A stretch of DNA of 64,000 nt from Linum tenue (GCA_946122785.1 CAMGYJ010000011.1:35862513-35926512), one strand, 5' to 3'; positions 1 to 10,700 are shown, counted from the first letter of the stretch. The notes: generated by a model not told the origin, from the letters alone. Numbers and translations: made by a program.

Positions 1-650
1 TCAATCTATGCATGTTTTGATGATTCAATTCTGCTTTAGTCGAGATTATTGATTCTGCTTTGATCCTATGAGAGCGAATACCTGATTAGGTCAATAGAGC
101 ACCATAGATTGATAGTATTGGATCGATTGCTTTAGTCGAGGGTTGATTCACTACTTTGTATCGATTGAGAACCTCTTTCGATAGAGGGAGTCTAGTTCAG
201 AATGCCTTGATCGGTTGTTCTAGAGAAGGATACGTCCCTCTAAGCAATTGACTCAAGAGGGCCTTGTTCCTTTAGTCGAGACTCAAGGTCTAGTTAAGGA
301 TTCTCTGCATTGCGAATGAAAGTGAAACATGTTAGAGATCATCAATCATTAATCTGGCTAGTGGCTAGGGGAATCATACCTAAGTGAGTTCCCACTTGGC
401 CTTTGTCAAGAGTTGTGTCATAGCGAGTAATTAGTTCTAATCAACCTGTAATTAGATTAACTTTATCTGTAGTTTGCTAGATAGTTTTAGTTCTTTCATC
501 TTAATCTGGTTTGCTAGATAATGAACTGAAGCTGAGTAATAGTAACTCTAGAGACCCGTGGATTCGATATTTATTACTTGAGCCACTATACTGCAGTCTA
601 TTTCATTGGTTACACTTGGCCTTTGTCAAGAGTTGTGTCATAGCGAGTAA
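1..650 (+). mobile_element. Remnant of a Ty3/gypsy LTR end
   Basis: This stretch has no open frame. The text around 545-615 (a 'cccgtggattcgat' phrase, a run ending in 'cactatactgcag', then 'tttcattggttac') resembles the 3' end of plant Athila/Tat-type gypsy LTRs, which usually precede a primer-binding site. Instead of such a site, the text passes straight into copia integrase code near 655, so two unrelated elements have been joined. A 38-bp segment is present twice, at 393-430 and 613-650. The repeated phrase 'ctttagtcgag' (about 33, 131, 260) suggests older internal duplication. The family assignment rests on recalled wording, not on an alignment. Confidence 0.4.
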
Positions 651-654
651 CATA

Positions 655-3153
655 CTAGAACCTCTTTCAAAACTAAACAGATTTTGTCCACAAATAGACC
701 ACTTGAATTACTCCACCTGGACCTTTTTGGTCCCAGTAATGTTATGAGTCTAGGAGGAAAATATTATGCTTTTGTCATTTTTGATGACTTTTCAAGATTC
801 ACCTGGGTTTTATTTCTCCCAAGCAAAGATGAAGCACTTTTGAAATTCAAAACTTTTGTCAAACAGGTTGAAAATGAAAAACAGTCTAAAATAATAAACA
901 TCCGGAGTGATCATGGAGGTGAATTCGAATCAGAAAAATTTGAAGAATTCTGTAACATGAATGGAATCCTACACAACTTTTCAACCCCTAGAACACCCCA
1001 ACAAAATGGTGTAGTGGAGAGGAAGAATACGACTCTAATTGAGATAGGAAGAACCATGCTCAACGATTATGGAGTTTCAAAGAAATTCTGAGCAGAGGCC
1101 ATTAATACAGCCTGCTACATAATCAATAGAGCTCTAATTCGATCCAAATTAAACAAGACCCCTTATGAGCTTTGGAAAAACCGAAAACCTAATCTAAGTT
1201 ATTTCCATCCCTTTGGTTGTAAGTGCTTCATATTAAATACAAAGGATACCTTGGGAAAATTTGACTCCAAGTCAGATGAATCGATTTTTCTTGGTTACTC
1301 TACAAACAGTAGAGCTTATAGGGTGTTTAATAAAAGGACTCTCAAGGTAGAAGAGTCCATTAATGTATATTTGATGAGTCTGTGAGTGAGATTGTAGAAG
1401 TGATAGATGATGATGACGACTTTGGACTCGGTGGCAACCAATTCAAGGACTCAAAAATAGTGAGTACAGAAACATCATCAACTGCTGAGAGCACATACTT
1501 GGACAGACCTGAAGCACCCCCTCCCATACAGAAACGTCACCCCATCTCACAAATCATCGGTGATCTAAACCAAGGTATGGTGACTCGATCCAAGGTCTAT
1601 CCTGAGCATACTCCATTCATTTCTCAAAGTTTACCTAAAAATATAGATGAATCACTAGAAGATGAATTTTGGACAACAGCTATGCATGATGAAATGCATC
1701 AGTTTGAAAGAACCAGAGTTTGGGATCTAGTTCCCAAACATGAAAACAGAACTATAATTGGTACAAAATGGTCTATAAAAATAAAACAGATGAAAGTGAT
1801 ATTATCAAGAAAAATAAAGCTAGGCTTGTAGCTCAAGGGTATAATCAAGAAGAAGGAATAGACTTTGATGAAACTTTTGCACTTGTTGCTAGATTAGAAG
1901 CCATAAGGCTTCTCTGTGCTTATGCAGCAGCAAAAGGGTTTAAACTATTTCAAATAGACGTCAAAAGTGCATTCTTAAATGGTGACCTAAAAGAAGAAGT
2001 TTATGTGTCTCAACCTCCTGGTTTTGAGAACTATAAGCTTAACAAAGCCCTCTATGGTCTTAAGCAGGCTCCTCGAGCCTGGTATGACAAACTAAGTCAT
2101 TTTTTTATAGATGATGGCTTTCATAGGGGAAAAGTTGATAAAACCCTGTTCATCAAAAGGTCAAATGGTCACACTCTGTTAGTACAAGTCTATGTAGACG
2201 ATATTATTTTTGGATCCTCCTGTCCTGAACTGTGTCATAACTTCGAAAACAGCATGAAAAGAGCTTTTGAAATGAGCCTTATGGGTGAACTAAACTTCTT
2301 TCTTGGACTACAAGTTAAACAAACCAATTCGGGAACCTTCATAAGTCAAAGTAAATACCTTCATAACATGCTAAAACGTTTCAACTTTGGAAATCTCAAG
2401 TCTGCTCCTACTCCCATGGGTTCTTCAACTAAACTATCAAAAGATGAAACCGGGAATAACGTTGATCATAAACTTTTTAGGCGGATGATAGGTTCTTTAC
2501 TATACTTAACAGCCAGTCGTCCAGATATAATGTATAGTGTGTGTGTATGTGCTCGTTTTCAAAGTCAGCCTAAAGAGAGTCATCTATCTGTTGTCAAGAG
2601 AATTTTCCGCTATTTAGCTGGAACTCCTGACCTAGGACTGTGGTATTCCAAGCATTCTAGTCTAGACTTAGTTAGCTACACAGATTCAGACTATGCACGC
2701 TGCGTGATTGATCGTAGAAGCACCTCTGGTGCTTGTCATTTCCTAGGTTCTTCTCTCATTTCTTGGTTCAGCAAAAAGCAGAACTCAGTAGCACTCTCTA
2801 CTGCAGAAGCAGAGTATGTAGCTGCTGGATTCTGTTGCACTCAAGTGCTTTGGCTGAAATATCAGTTAGTTGACTATGGAATCACCTTAGGATCTCTACC
2901 TATTTTCTGTGACAATACCAGCGCTATAAACATGTCTAAGAATCCTATTCAACATTCTCGGACTAAACACATTGAAGTTTGATATCACTTCATTCGAGAT
3001 TTAGTCCAGGATGGTAAGATACATCTTGATTTTATTAGAACAGAGAGTCAATGGGCCAATATCTTTACCAAACCCTTGCCCTCTAATCAATTTCTACATA
3101 TCAGGCGTGAATTAGGGTTATTCTCTCTCCAGGATCTGCCTAATTTTCAGTAA
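655..3153 (+). pseudogene. Ty1/copia (Sirevirus-like) integrase-RT-RNase H, decayed
   Basis: This is the back two thirds of a copia polyprotein; gag and protease are missing. The integrase core runs from about 690 to 1360 with its acidic residues in LHLDLFGP, RSDHGGEF and VVERKN contexts. Reverse transcriptase follows from about 1650 ([26 protein letters not shown], catalytic YVDDIIFGS near 2192). RNase H follows ([16 protein letters not shown] near 2800). Wording such as [20 protein letters not shown] is typical of Sireviruses. Breaks visible: TGA at 1089, frame changes near 1370 and near 1770, and TGA at 2980 where relatives have Arg (a CGA-to-TGA change). After that stop the same frame stays open to about 3153 and matches the usual RNase H tail. 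It cannot make a full Pol protein. Confidence 0.9.
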
Positions 3154-3279
3154 ATCATTCTCCTCCTTCTTCTATCCTCTAATTGATATTCCTTTCCTTT
3201 TCCTGATCTGCTGATGGATTCTCACCCTTCTGGCAACTTACCATGTTTCCTCTCGTCTTCTCTATAAGACTCTTAGACT

Positions 3280-4461
3280 TTGGGATTTCTCAGTCACTCA
3301 TCCTCGTTCCAAACACAAACATTTTCTCTTCAAATATTCTCTTCATCATGGTGCTCAACAACCCGCAGCTCCATCTTGCTGTTACCTTCTCCAAAGGTAT
3401 TCAGAAAGGATAAAGAGTTCTCTCGCTATGTACATCGCTTTCGTGATCGTGCTATTTACCCTTCCTTCACCATTCAGCCATTTGCCTTTTCAAGGTACGA
3501 TATGGATATATCTTCCTTGATTCGCAACCTTGGTTGGGAGTCTTTGTTTGAAGATCAATGGTTCACCTATTGCCCCGAGGCTGTGAGGTTGTTCTATGTA
3601 AACCTCAACCGTGGATCTGGCCCTGATCTCTATTCCTTCAAAACCACGGTAGGAAACCTTGAGATCACAGTCACTGCTGATCTGCTTGCCAGTGAACTAG
3701 GGTTGCCACACAACGGTCTCAAGGCAGGGGATGATGGACAGTTTCATGATTACAATTTTGACTATCATCATGTCCATAACTCCCTCGTGCATGATATTGG
3801 TCGATATTTTCCCAATAAACTTGATGTTCGGCGTCTTCCCGATGATCTGCGTGTTCTCCACTTCTTCATCACTCGGATTCTCCTTCCCAGATCTCTATCC
3901 AGTGCCACCCTACTGCACATAACTGATCTCTGGATCCTCCATCATGCACGTTCTGGCCAGGCTATCAGCTATGCATCCCTCGTCTTCTGCCATCTTGTCA
4001 AGTATGGAGATGACAATTATGATGGTTGGTTGCCTTTGGCACCTCTAATCACCCAACTGCTTCGGAAGTTAGGAGTTGATCTTCGTGACAAGGTCACACT
4101 CTGCAACGTCCATGATGACCTGAAAGCACAGCATGTTCTTGCTCGTCTCGACGCAAGTGTTGGACCCCGCAAGCCTGTCACAGGCTCAGGGGGAGAGGTT
4201 GCTGCTTTGGTCAAAGCTCTAGTGTCTGCTGCTGAAGTGGTTGTCGACCGCGAGTTAACTGGTTTCTCCAGTGAAAACCTTAAAGGTAAGCAGAAGATTC
4301 CTGTAACCACTCTGACATCTCTGTCTACTCGGTTGAAACTCATCAGAGATGGTAGCGGAGCAAGCTTGTCCAGTATCAGGGAGGAGGACGAAGCCGTTGA
4401 AGAATCTGAAGAGTTCAGGGATATCTCATATTATGATTCCCCTCCTCACTACCCCTTTTAG
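3280..4461 (+). CDS. Extra ORF of the Sirevirus-like element, plant transposon protein domain
   Basis: An open frame of 393 codons lies 127 bases after the copia pol remnant, where Sireviruses often carry an additional 'envelope-like' gene. The first 60 or so residues are Ser-rich and of doubtful reality; the folded part probably starts near residue 74 (MDISSLIRNLGWE). From there to about residue 280 it resembles the 'putative plant transposon protein' domain (Pfam Transposase_32-like, named from memory): an FYVNLN strand motif, then FKTTVG..L.IT..LLASELGLP, then a helix around RVLHFFITRILLPRS, and a C-terminal LLRKLGVDL. The last 110 residues are acidic and low in complexity. No signal peptide or membrane anchor is evident, so an envelope role is not supported. 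The same domain layout recurs in the MULE gene at 16553-17797. Confidence 0.6.
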   Translation: MGFLSHSSSFQTQTFSLQIFSSSWCSTTRSSILLLPSPKVFRKDKEFSRYVHRFRDRAIYPSFTIQPFAFSRYDMDISSLIRNLGWESLFEDQWFTYCPEAVRLFYVNLNRGSGPDLYSFKTTVGNLEITVTADLLASELGLPHNGLKAGDDGQFHDYNFDYHHVHNSLVHDIGRYFPNKLDVRRLPDDLRVLHFFITRILLPRSLSSATLLHITDLWILHHARSGQAISYASLVFCHLVKYGDDNYDGWLPLAPLITQLLRKLGVDLRDKVTLCNVHDDLKAQHVLARLDASVGPRKPVTGSGGEVAALVKALVSAAEVVVDRELTGFSSENLKGKQKIPVTTLTSLSTRLKLIRDGSGASLSSIREEDEAVEESEEFRDISYYDSPPHYPF

Positions 4462-5345
4462 ACCTAGTCTTAAGTCTCTTTTAGATTTCTGTCCAGGTTC
4501 TAGGTCTAAGTTACCTAGATCAAAAATCAGCCCTAGTTGTTCCCTGTACTGCTTCTCAATTTCTCTAATGAATAAAGTTGCACTTTGAGTAGAAACTGAA
4601 TCCTTCTTGTAGAACAGGCTGCACCGATTTGTTTGCTGAGTTGATGCAGGTATATTCTGGAAGCAGCAGTCAAGGAGCCATTGACAAGCTTAGGGAGAGC
4701 ATGTTGAAGGAAGCTCGGTCAATGGCCTTGATCAAGCAACTCAAACGGTGCAAATGGCTGATTTGGAAAGAAATCAAGACACGATGCATTACCATTTGTT
4801 TCTCAAGTCAAAGATAGAAAGTTTCTAAAAGAGACGTTGAAGAAAGCAGAAATATAAAGGAGCGGATCATGAACCAGCAACCTCACATTTTTCAATCAAA
4901 CAAGGAGAGAAGAGCTGTGAATTAGCTAGAGTTCTTGTCGTGAAAAAGAGAGCATATTGAAGTGATTGCTTAGCTAACTAGGTTACGAACTTGCGTCCTT
5001 GAGTGAGAAGTTGAACCTGGTTAGGGTGATACACCAGCAGGAGGCTGAGAGTTTTCTGTTCAGTTTTGTAACAGGGAACTTGCAGAATCAAGTGATTAGT
5101 CATATGTTGAAGATCTCAAGAAGAGATTCTTCAACCGTGGATTAGTCAGTACAGGGATCCTTATTCTCCCTGTACTGGATACCACGTAAAAATTCTCTGT
5201 GTCATTTACTTGCTTTCGTTCTTATTTTGGCTAATAATCTATCTGTGTGTTCTTGAGTTCTGCTTGGAACAGGGAAGGTGTCCCTGAGTCGAAGAGTTGG
5301 AGAAGAAGAAGAATTATTCTTCATCTCTGTTTGTCTGAGTTAAGT
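4462..5345 (+). mobile_element. Probable 3' region and LTR fragment of the copia element
   Basis: Non-coding downstream of the extra ORF. A short frame at 4629-4817 is Lys/Arg-rich and could be a leftover of the element's coiled-coil tail. The end, about 5150-5230, contains a 'ggataccacgtaaaa...ctctgtgtcattta' type run seen near the 3' ends of copia LTRs. A palindromic 'cagtacaggg...ccctgtactg' pair lies at about 5149-5174. No matching 5' LTR is in the window, so the boundaries are estimates. Confidence 0.35.
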
Positions 5346-6159
5346 GCCTCGAGTACAGGCCTTTCAAAATTTCCTTATTGGGCCGAAACTTGAAAACCGA
5401 ACAAACAGGCCCATTATTCATTTGTCCTTCTAACTATCGATTGAGTACTCTCTCTGTTTCGTCTTTCATTCATTCGCAAACCAGTTTCATCAATCTATCA
5501 CAAGTTCTATTTTAGGGTTTTGTATTTTTACAGAAAGAAAGTACAAGCATATCTCCCTCGATCTCGCGCTCGACCTCAGTTAACAACCGCCTCCCTGACC
5601 AAACCAGGCCTGCTCCCCTCCAATGCACAAACTCGTTCGATAATAGCAGCAACATCATTGGGAAAAAGTCAAAAAACAGATATGGAGGCAGTGAAAGAAT
5701 TAAAACAGCACTGGAAACACGTGAAAGAATTAACATACTATTTTGCAAGCCTTCATAAAAAACACATTTTTTTGCAAGATAATTGAGAACATCTCTTATT
5801 GCAATAATAATAATAACCAACCTAATTTGTATTATGAAACTATATCATATCGGCGTTGAAGGTAAAAATATCTTATCGCTAGACGGTTTTTAGCGGTATT
5901 AACGTTTGAACCACGATTTCAATACAAAATACTCTATCATTAATTTTTTCAAATACTTGACCCGTACTAAGTACTAACGGTTTATTTCTTATCACAATTT
6001 CTTCTCTCAATACTTCCTTGTATTTTTTCGACTTCACTGTGTCTGGGCTTTTCCAAACTATCTCATCTCATCATTTTCAAATAAAGGTTAATGAAACAGA
6101 TTCTATTTTTACAGAGATGGCTAGTGATCATCTTAAATAAACAAATATTGGACGATATA
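5346..6159. other. Intergenic, no gene seen
   Basis: AT-rich DNA with only short chance frames. There is no codon bias, splice-site pattern, tRNA-like structure or terminal repeat that I can support. An 88-codon frame at 5520-5786 looks non-coding. Confidence 0.5.
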
Positions 6160-6362
6160 TTACTGTTGTAATAATTTCAGCCATAAAAAATAATTATGAA
6201 AATGAGTTTAGTGACGAGAATTTTTCTTTACCGACGAATTTAGCCTTTGTCACAAATATTTGACGAAATATTACTAATGAAGATAAAATATTGTTAGTAT
6301 AAGTACTTTTTAGCGACAAATTTCAGCTGTCATCGCTAATTTTCGTCACTAATCATAGTGTG
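6160..6362. mobile_element. Possible CACTA-type subterminal fragment
   Basis: Short repeated words of the type 'gacgaatttagc', 'gacgaaatatta', 'gcgacaaattt' and 'gctaattttcgtc' occur in both orientations within 200 bases. The block ends in 'cactaatcatagtg'. Such clustered GACGAA/GCGACAAAT words are known from the subterminal regions of plant CACTA (En/Spm) elements. There is no opposite end and no 3-bp target duplication that I can pair, so this is at most a fragment. Confidence 0.3.
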
Positions 6363-6660
6363 TTGATGACATCCTATCAGAGTTAGTTTATGTTTGAGGT
6401 CACGTGTTCAAGTGCTCACGAGCCTCAATATTAACCGTTGTCTCAAAGCACATGGTATGGAGAGGCTTTGCAAAATTCAAGCCCATAAGTCGGCTTTCAT
6501 TTGAGGAGGCATGGAAGAAAGTGATTAAGTACCATACACTAACCTCTTCCAACAACTCACGCTATTGGGACCAGTTGGTTTATGACAAGCCATTTTATTT
6601 ATTCAGCGTATTGTTTCGGAATGCAAAGACAAAAGATATAAATTTAAGTTAGAAAACAGG
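6363..6660 (+). repeat. Possible SINE-like or dispersed repeat fragment
   Basis: The run near 6392-6420 ('gaggtcacgtgttcaagtgc') has the spacing and wording of an RNA polymerase III B box region as found in plant tRNA-derived SINEs. Text about 80-200 bases further on ('ggtatgg', 'accagttggtttatgacaa') has a diverged echo at about 26240-26310 in ALDH intron 1. An 82-codon frame at 6404-6652 runs through it and is probably not a gene. Confidence 0.25.
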
Positions 6661-7073
6661 AAACAAATTTAACAAAATAAATTGAACTAGAGAATATTAA
6701 GGCAAAGATGAAGTATATACTCAAATGCGATGTTAATCGCATTCGTGATAAAGAACCAAAAAAAAAAAAAAAAAAACTCGGGCGATGGGGCCATGGTTTC
6801 TGCAAATGACATTGACTGTACTATTGACACAATAAGATACCGCATAATTGCAATTAAAATAATTGGTATTACAGCTTTACTTGGGATGATGTCGGCAGCT
6901 GGCATATTATTTGGAGATCTATATTGGAATACTTCCCCTTACATGATCCCTGCTATGAATAATATTCAGACATCTAACCTTCCAATTGTCCTGTCCATCA
7001 AAATCGTATTCAAGAATGAACTATAAAATGCAATGGCTATCAGTCGATGTACATATTCATTGCAACAAAGAAC

Positions 7074-7080
7074 TTATATA
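7074..7080 (+). promoter_or_regulatory. TATA box of the SPH gene
   Basis: TTATATA lies 57 bases before the chosen ATG at 7137, a normal plant core promoter spacing if transcription starts near 7105. The sequence between is C/A-rich and free of ATG codons. This supports choosing 7137 over the upstream in-frame ATG at 7047, which lies before the TATA box. Confidence 0.6.
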
Positions 7081-7136
7081 GCACCAACCACTCCTCCCTT
7101 CCCGAAAGATCAGCAGAAGAGAAGGAAAGGCACATT

Positions 7137-7535
7137 ATGTTGACCAAAATACTGGCGGTTGTTCTTCTGGCAACAATCACAATGGTGAGTACGTCAATGG
7201 CGTACAGGCTTCAGGTTAATGTTTCGAATCAGCTGAGTAGAGGTCGCAAGATCACGGTGCGATGCGAGTCCAAAGATGACGACTTGGGCTCCCGTCGCCT
7301 GGTCAACGGCGATGTATATAGTTGGAGTTTTTCACGCAACATTTTCGGTACGACGCTTTTCTGGTGTGATGTAGCTACCGCCCGCAGCAAGAAGCATCTT
7401 TCTTTCAATGCATACGACGAAAGCCAGAGAAAGAAAGGGATGCCCAAGCTTCATGAACTTACATGGGAGATCAAGGACGACGGCCTTTATTTTGCCGGTT
7501 TTCCCATTCCCATTGCACCATGGGTCTCGCAGTAA
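7137..7535 (+). CDS. Plant self-incompatibility S1-like secreted protein (SPH)
   Basis: A single-exon gene of 132 residues, the usual size for SPH proteins. Residues 1-22 form a signal peptide (hydrophobic ILAVVLLATITMV core, likely cleavage after SMA). The mature part has the family pattern: a strand with NVSNQL, VRCESKDDDLG (Cys43), YSWSFSRNIFGTTLFWC (Cys77), FNAYDE and a C-terminal LTWEIKDDGLYF. Family members are small secreted beta-sandwich proteins; the founding member is the pistil S-determinant of poppy, and most others have no known role. Most relatives have a second Cys pair around the W.I..DG motif. Here those positions are His/Leu and Tyr, so only one disulfide is possible. N28 is a possible glycosylation site. 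The start was chosen because it is downstream of the TATA box and begins the signal peptide. The frame is intact; expression is unknown. Confidence 0.85.
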   Translation: MLTKILAVVLLATITMVSTSMAYRLQVNVSNQLSRGRKITVRCESKDDDLGSRRLVNGDVYSWSFSRNIFGTTLFWCDVATARSKKHLSFNAYDESQRKKGMPKLHELTWEIKDDGLYFAGFPIPIAPWVSQ

Positions 7536-7976
7536 TGTGCCTGTGATGTATTCTTTGGTTGTTGTTTGTATCAGTTTGGTTCATCGTACTGTGTCGCAAC
7601 GTTGGTTTCATTTATGAATTGATGAATATGTTTTCTACGTAGCTGCAACTTGCAAAACATAAATATTGTTTCAGCTTTAGCTATATCCCTAAGTTTCCGT
7701 GTTTGTAAAGTTCATTAATTACTACCCTGGATTAACATGTTTTATCTAAAGGAAGTGAACTAAATGTAGTTTAAAGCTAACTTTAAAGGTTAAAAGGTAA
7801 AAACTACCGTTTCAACTTTCATGTTCGTATATCAAGAAACATTTTTTATACCCATTTTGGAGATAACCGTTCCGTACCAACTTTATTGGTATTTAATATA
7901 ACAAAATATTGAATTATTGAATAATCGTCATTTAGGTTAACTCATAGCCTATATCCCTATATGCCCGTATGCAAGT
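7536..7976. other. 3' flank of the SPH gene, AT-rich
   Basis: No frame or repeat of note. No AATAAA lies within 150 bases of the stop; 'aataaa'-like variants further on are not convincing. Confidence 0.4.
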
Positions 7977-7985
7977 CACATAAAC

Positions 7986-8388
7986 CAGAAAAGATAAGGT
8001 CCTCCCACCTACTGTTGGGAGGACGTCTTTCCAACGGAGAATATGATATTTGTGTAATGATAATATAGTAGACGATTTACAGGAATACATGTTCGTCCAA
8101 CAAGAAAAATGTATTCTTATAATAGATAATAGTATGAAATCAAACCTTCACGAATAAGTTATGAGAAATGATATTCTGAATGTTTTATGATATTTATGGT
8201 ATGAGAATATGATATTCTTGAAGGTTTGATTTCATACTCCTATTTATTATATGAATACATTTTTCTTGTTAGGCGAATATGTATTCTTGTAAATCGTATA
8301 CTATAAACTATATTATCATCACAAAATATCATATTTACCACTTGGAGGACATCCTCCCAACAGTAATGGGAGGACCATATCCGATCCG
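7986..8388. mobile_element. Foldback MULE-type element, 9-bp TSD CACATAAAC
   Basis: The two halves are reverse complements over most of their length (403 bp). The arms share GGTCCTCCC, then GTTGGGAGGA, a run matching 'atattatcat', and a central 'gaaatcaaaccttca' / 'tgaaggtttgatttc' pair. The element is flanked by identical 9-mers CACATAAAC at 7977-7985 and 8389-8397. A 9-bp duplication with long terminal inverted repeats is the hallmark of Mutator-like elements. It has no coding capacity, so it is a non-autonomous foldback. Confidence 0.8.
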
Positions 8389-8525
8389 CACATAAACATG
8401 ATAATTTACTCCACTTGGAGGACGTAGCTTCTATGCACGAATGTCAACACATGTCAACATCATAGCCATAAGTACATTTTATTTTAGGAGTTCATCACCC
8501 ACAATTAATTGTTTCATTATTCAAT

Positions 8526-9081
8526 GAGTTAATACCTTAGTTTGGCCTGAACTATACACATACTTTCTACTTTGGCCCGTGGTATTGAAAATTGCTATTC
8601 TAGTCTGAACTATGTAGCAAACTTTCTCATTTGGCCTGGAGGCAGGTTTGACCGTCTAATTTGACGGTCAAACCTGTTGACCGTTAGTCAATGTCCACCT
8701 CACCTGCCACGTCAGTTTTGAGGACATAAAAAATTATTTTTTTTATTTATGAATTTTGTTTTCTTTAGATTAATAAAAATCATAAATCAAAAAAATTAAT
8801 TAAAAGAACGAAAAAAGGGCCCATTTTTAGCAAATGACAAGAAATTTTGTTCATAAATAATAAAAAAATAAATATTATTGTCCTCAAGGCTAACGTGGCA
8901 GGTGAGGTGGACATTGACTAACGGTCAACAAGTTTGACCGTCTAATTTAATGGTCAAACCCGCCTCTAGGCCAAATGAGGAAGTTTGCTATACATAGTTC
9001 AGGCCAGAATAACAATTTCCAATACCACGAGTCAAAGTAGAAAGTATGTATATAGTTCGGGCCAAATTAAGGTATTAACCC
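8526..9081. mobile_element. Foldback MULE-type element, 9-bp TSD TTATTCAAT
   Basis: Terminal inverted repeats of about 200 bp begin GAGTTAATACCTTAGTTTGG on the left and read GGGTTAATACCTTAATTTGG from the right. The arms include GACGGTCAAACCTGTTGACC and 'caatgtccacctcacctgcc' blocks. Identical 9-mers TTATTCAAT flank the element at 8517-8525 and 9082-9090. The 556-bp element is non-coding with an AT-rich centre. A degenerate relative of one arm lies at about 22740-22965. Confidence 0.85.
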
Positions 9082-9233
9082 TTATTCAATCTGATTATAA
9101 CACTATTAAAACAAGGTTTGAGTTATGGTACTAACCGTACAGTTTTATAGTACTACAAAGCATAATTGGATGGTTTTAAATTGAGAGGAAAGTGATCTAA
9201 TGGTCCTCTTTATTGAGGGGCAACGAGTGAAAG

Positions 9234-10700
9234 TAGGGGTGGAAAACGGGACGGGAACGGGTACCCGTCCTGTTTAAAACGGGTACCCATTCCCATTTGG
9301 AGTAGAAAATTCATCCCATATCCCAAACCCGTAGGGGTTAACGGGTACCCATTACCCATACGGAACGGATAACGGGTACCCGATCTACCCATAAATACCC
9401 GTAAACTCAATATGTACAGCGCATTCCTAGTCCTGCTATTATTGTTCCGATTTGTAGTGACAAGAATTGGCTGATGCTATTATTGTTTCCGATGAATTTG
9501 GGATGGAGATGGCACAAAACCAAGCTCTTCTTGAGGAAGTAGCCGAGCTCTTTAATCAGTATACCACAACATGGCGAATATGAGGAGCATACCACTTCCC
9601 AAACGTGACCTGCACACACACAAAACCAGTAAGCAAGGAGAATTTTAGCGTCCTTGGGAAGTACATTTCGTTTGCTTTTTACGTTGATCACCTTACCTTC
9701 TGATCTAGCAATGTTATGCAATCACGTTACGACGTATTGGCTCTATGCTGCCTCTTCCAAGTCCTCAGTCCTTGGTGTTCCCATGGACGTGCATAATGAC
9801 ACCTTTCCTTCTGAAATTTTTAATCTCGTCAGTCAAACAGAGATCACAGTTTGGAAGTAGTAATGGGTATTACGGGTACCCATACTACCCAAACGGGATT
9901 CGCGGGTACCCAATATAGGATTTGGTGGGACCCTCGTTTGGTGGCCTCAGGATTTGCGATCTGCGTCTGGTTTGGTGGATCCACGAGAGATCCACGTTTG
10001 GGCTCATCTGGCGGATCAAGGGAGGTCCGCGTCTGGAAAGCAGATCAAAGAGGGTTCTGCATCTGGAAAAATCCTTGTAACGAGAAGCCCATCGATACAA
10101 GGTGTCTGGCGGATCAAGATAATCGCTGAGGTGAGGACACGAAGTTCGTGGTCCTTGTCTTGAGGGGAGGATTGTTAAGGTACAATCCAAGTACCACATC
10201 GGAAATACAAGGGAATGAATCCTTGTATATAAGTGTCCACCTAGCCCAATTAGTACGAGGCCTTTTGGGGAGGATACCAAGAGTAAAACCGTGCGGGCTT
10301 GGCCCAAAGCGGACAATATCGTACTAATTGAGCACCCCGATTTTGACAAGTCCACCAAACCGACGTCCACCGCCCCGAACCAGGCACTGATACCACTTGT
10401 CAAAATCGGGGTGCTCAATTAGTACGATATTGTCCGCTTTGGGCCAAGCCCGCACGGTTTTACTCTTGGTATCCTCCCCAAAAGGCCTCGTACTAATTGG
10501 GCTAGGTGGACACTTATATACAAGGATTCATTCCGTTGTATTTCCGATGTGTTACTTGGATTGTACCTTAACAATAGGAATTTACCATCCCAAGTCCCAT
10601 CCCATAGAAAATATTACGGGTATTACGGGTACCCATAACCCTCAAATAACGGGACGGGTATGGGCATACCCAAATACCCGTTTCCCGTTTTCCACCCCTA
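9234..10700. mobile_element. Non-autonomous hAT element, TSD AGTGAAAG
   Basis: The ends are perfect inverted repeats: TAGGGGTGGAAAACGGG on the left and its complement CCCGTTTTCCACCCCTA on the right. They are followed by scattered ACGGGTACCC / GGGTACCCGT words in both orientations at both ends, a typical hAT subterminal pattern. The 8-mer AGTGAAAG flanks it at 9226-9233 and 10701-10708. The interior has no transposase. From about 9918 to 10573 it is occupied by a TRIM-like retroelement. Another hAT-like end-word cluster at 9860-9917 suggests further internal rearrangement. Confidence 0.85.
10173..10573. mobile_element. TRIM-like element with two inverted 176-bp LTRs
   Basis: LTR copy 1 is 10173-10348 (TGTTAAGG...TTTTGACA). 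Copy 2 is its near-perfect reverse complement at 10398-10573. The 49-base spacer, read from the minus strand, gives a TGGTATCAGTGCC primer-binding site two bases after LTR copy 2. The plus strand just before copy 1 has a purine tract (ttgaggggaggat), so copy 1 behaves as a 3' LTR. Thus a PPT-LTR end and a PBS-LTR end are joined in opposite orientation. Normal elements have direct LTRs. Each LTR has a TATATAA promoter word. Confidence 0.75.

Noticed and set aside
3280..4461. Envelope protein of a retrovirus-like element
   Set aside because: No signal peptide, no transmembrane helix and no furin-like site; the domain matches a plant transposon protein family instead.
5512..5820. Overlapping frames of 88-102 codons on both strands
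   Set aside because: No motif, no promoter or splice context; typical chance frames in non-coding DNA.
6730..7026. 98-codon frame just upstream of the SPH gene
   Set aside because: It begins in a poly-A run, lacks any recognisable domain and overlaps the promoter region of the SPH gene.
7986..9081. microRNA precursor from the long inverted repeats
   Set aside because: The arms are transposon ends with 9-bp target duplications; hairpins are far longer than plant miRNA precursors.
9885..10418. 177-codon minus-strand frame
   Set aside because: It runs through the inverted LTRs of the TRIM-like element and repeats the same text as 10397-10705; a by-product of the palindrome.
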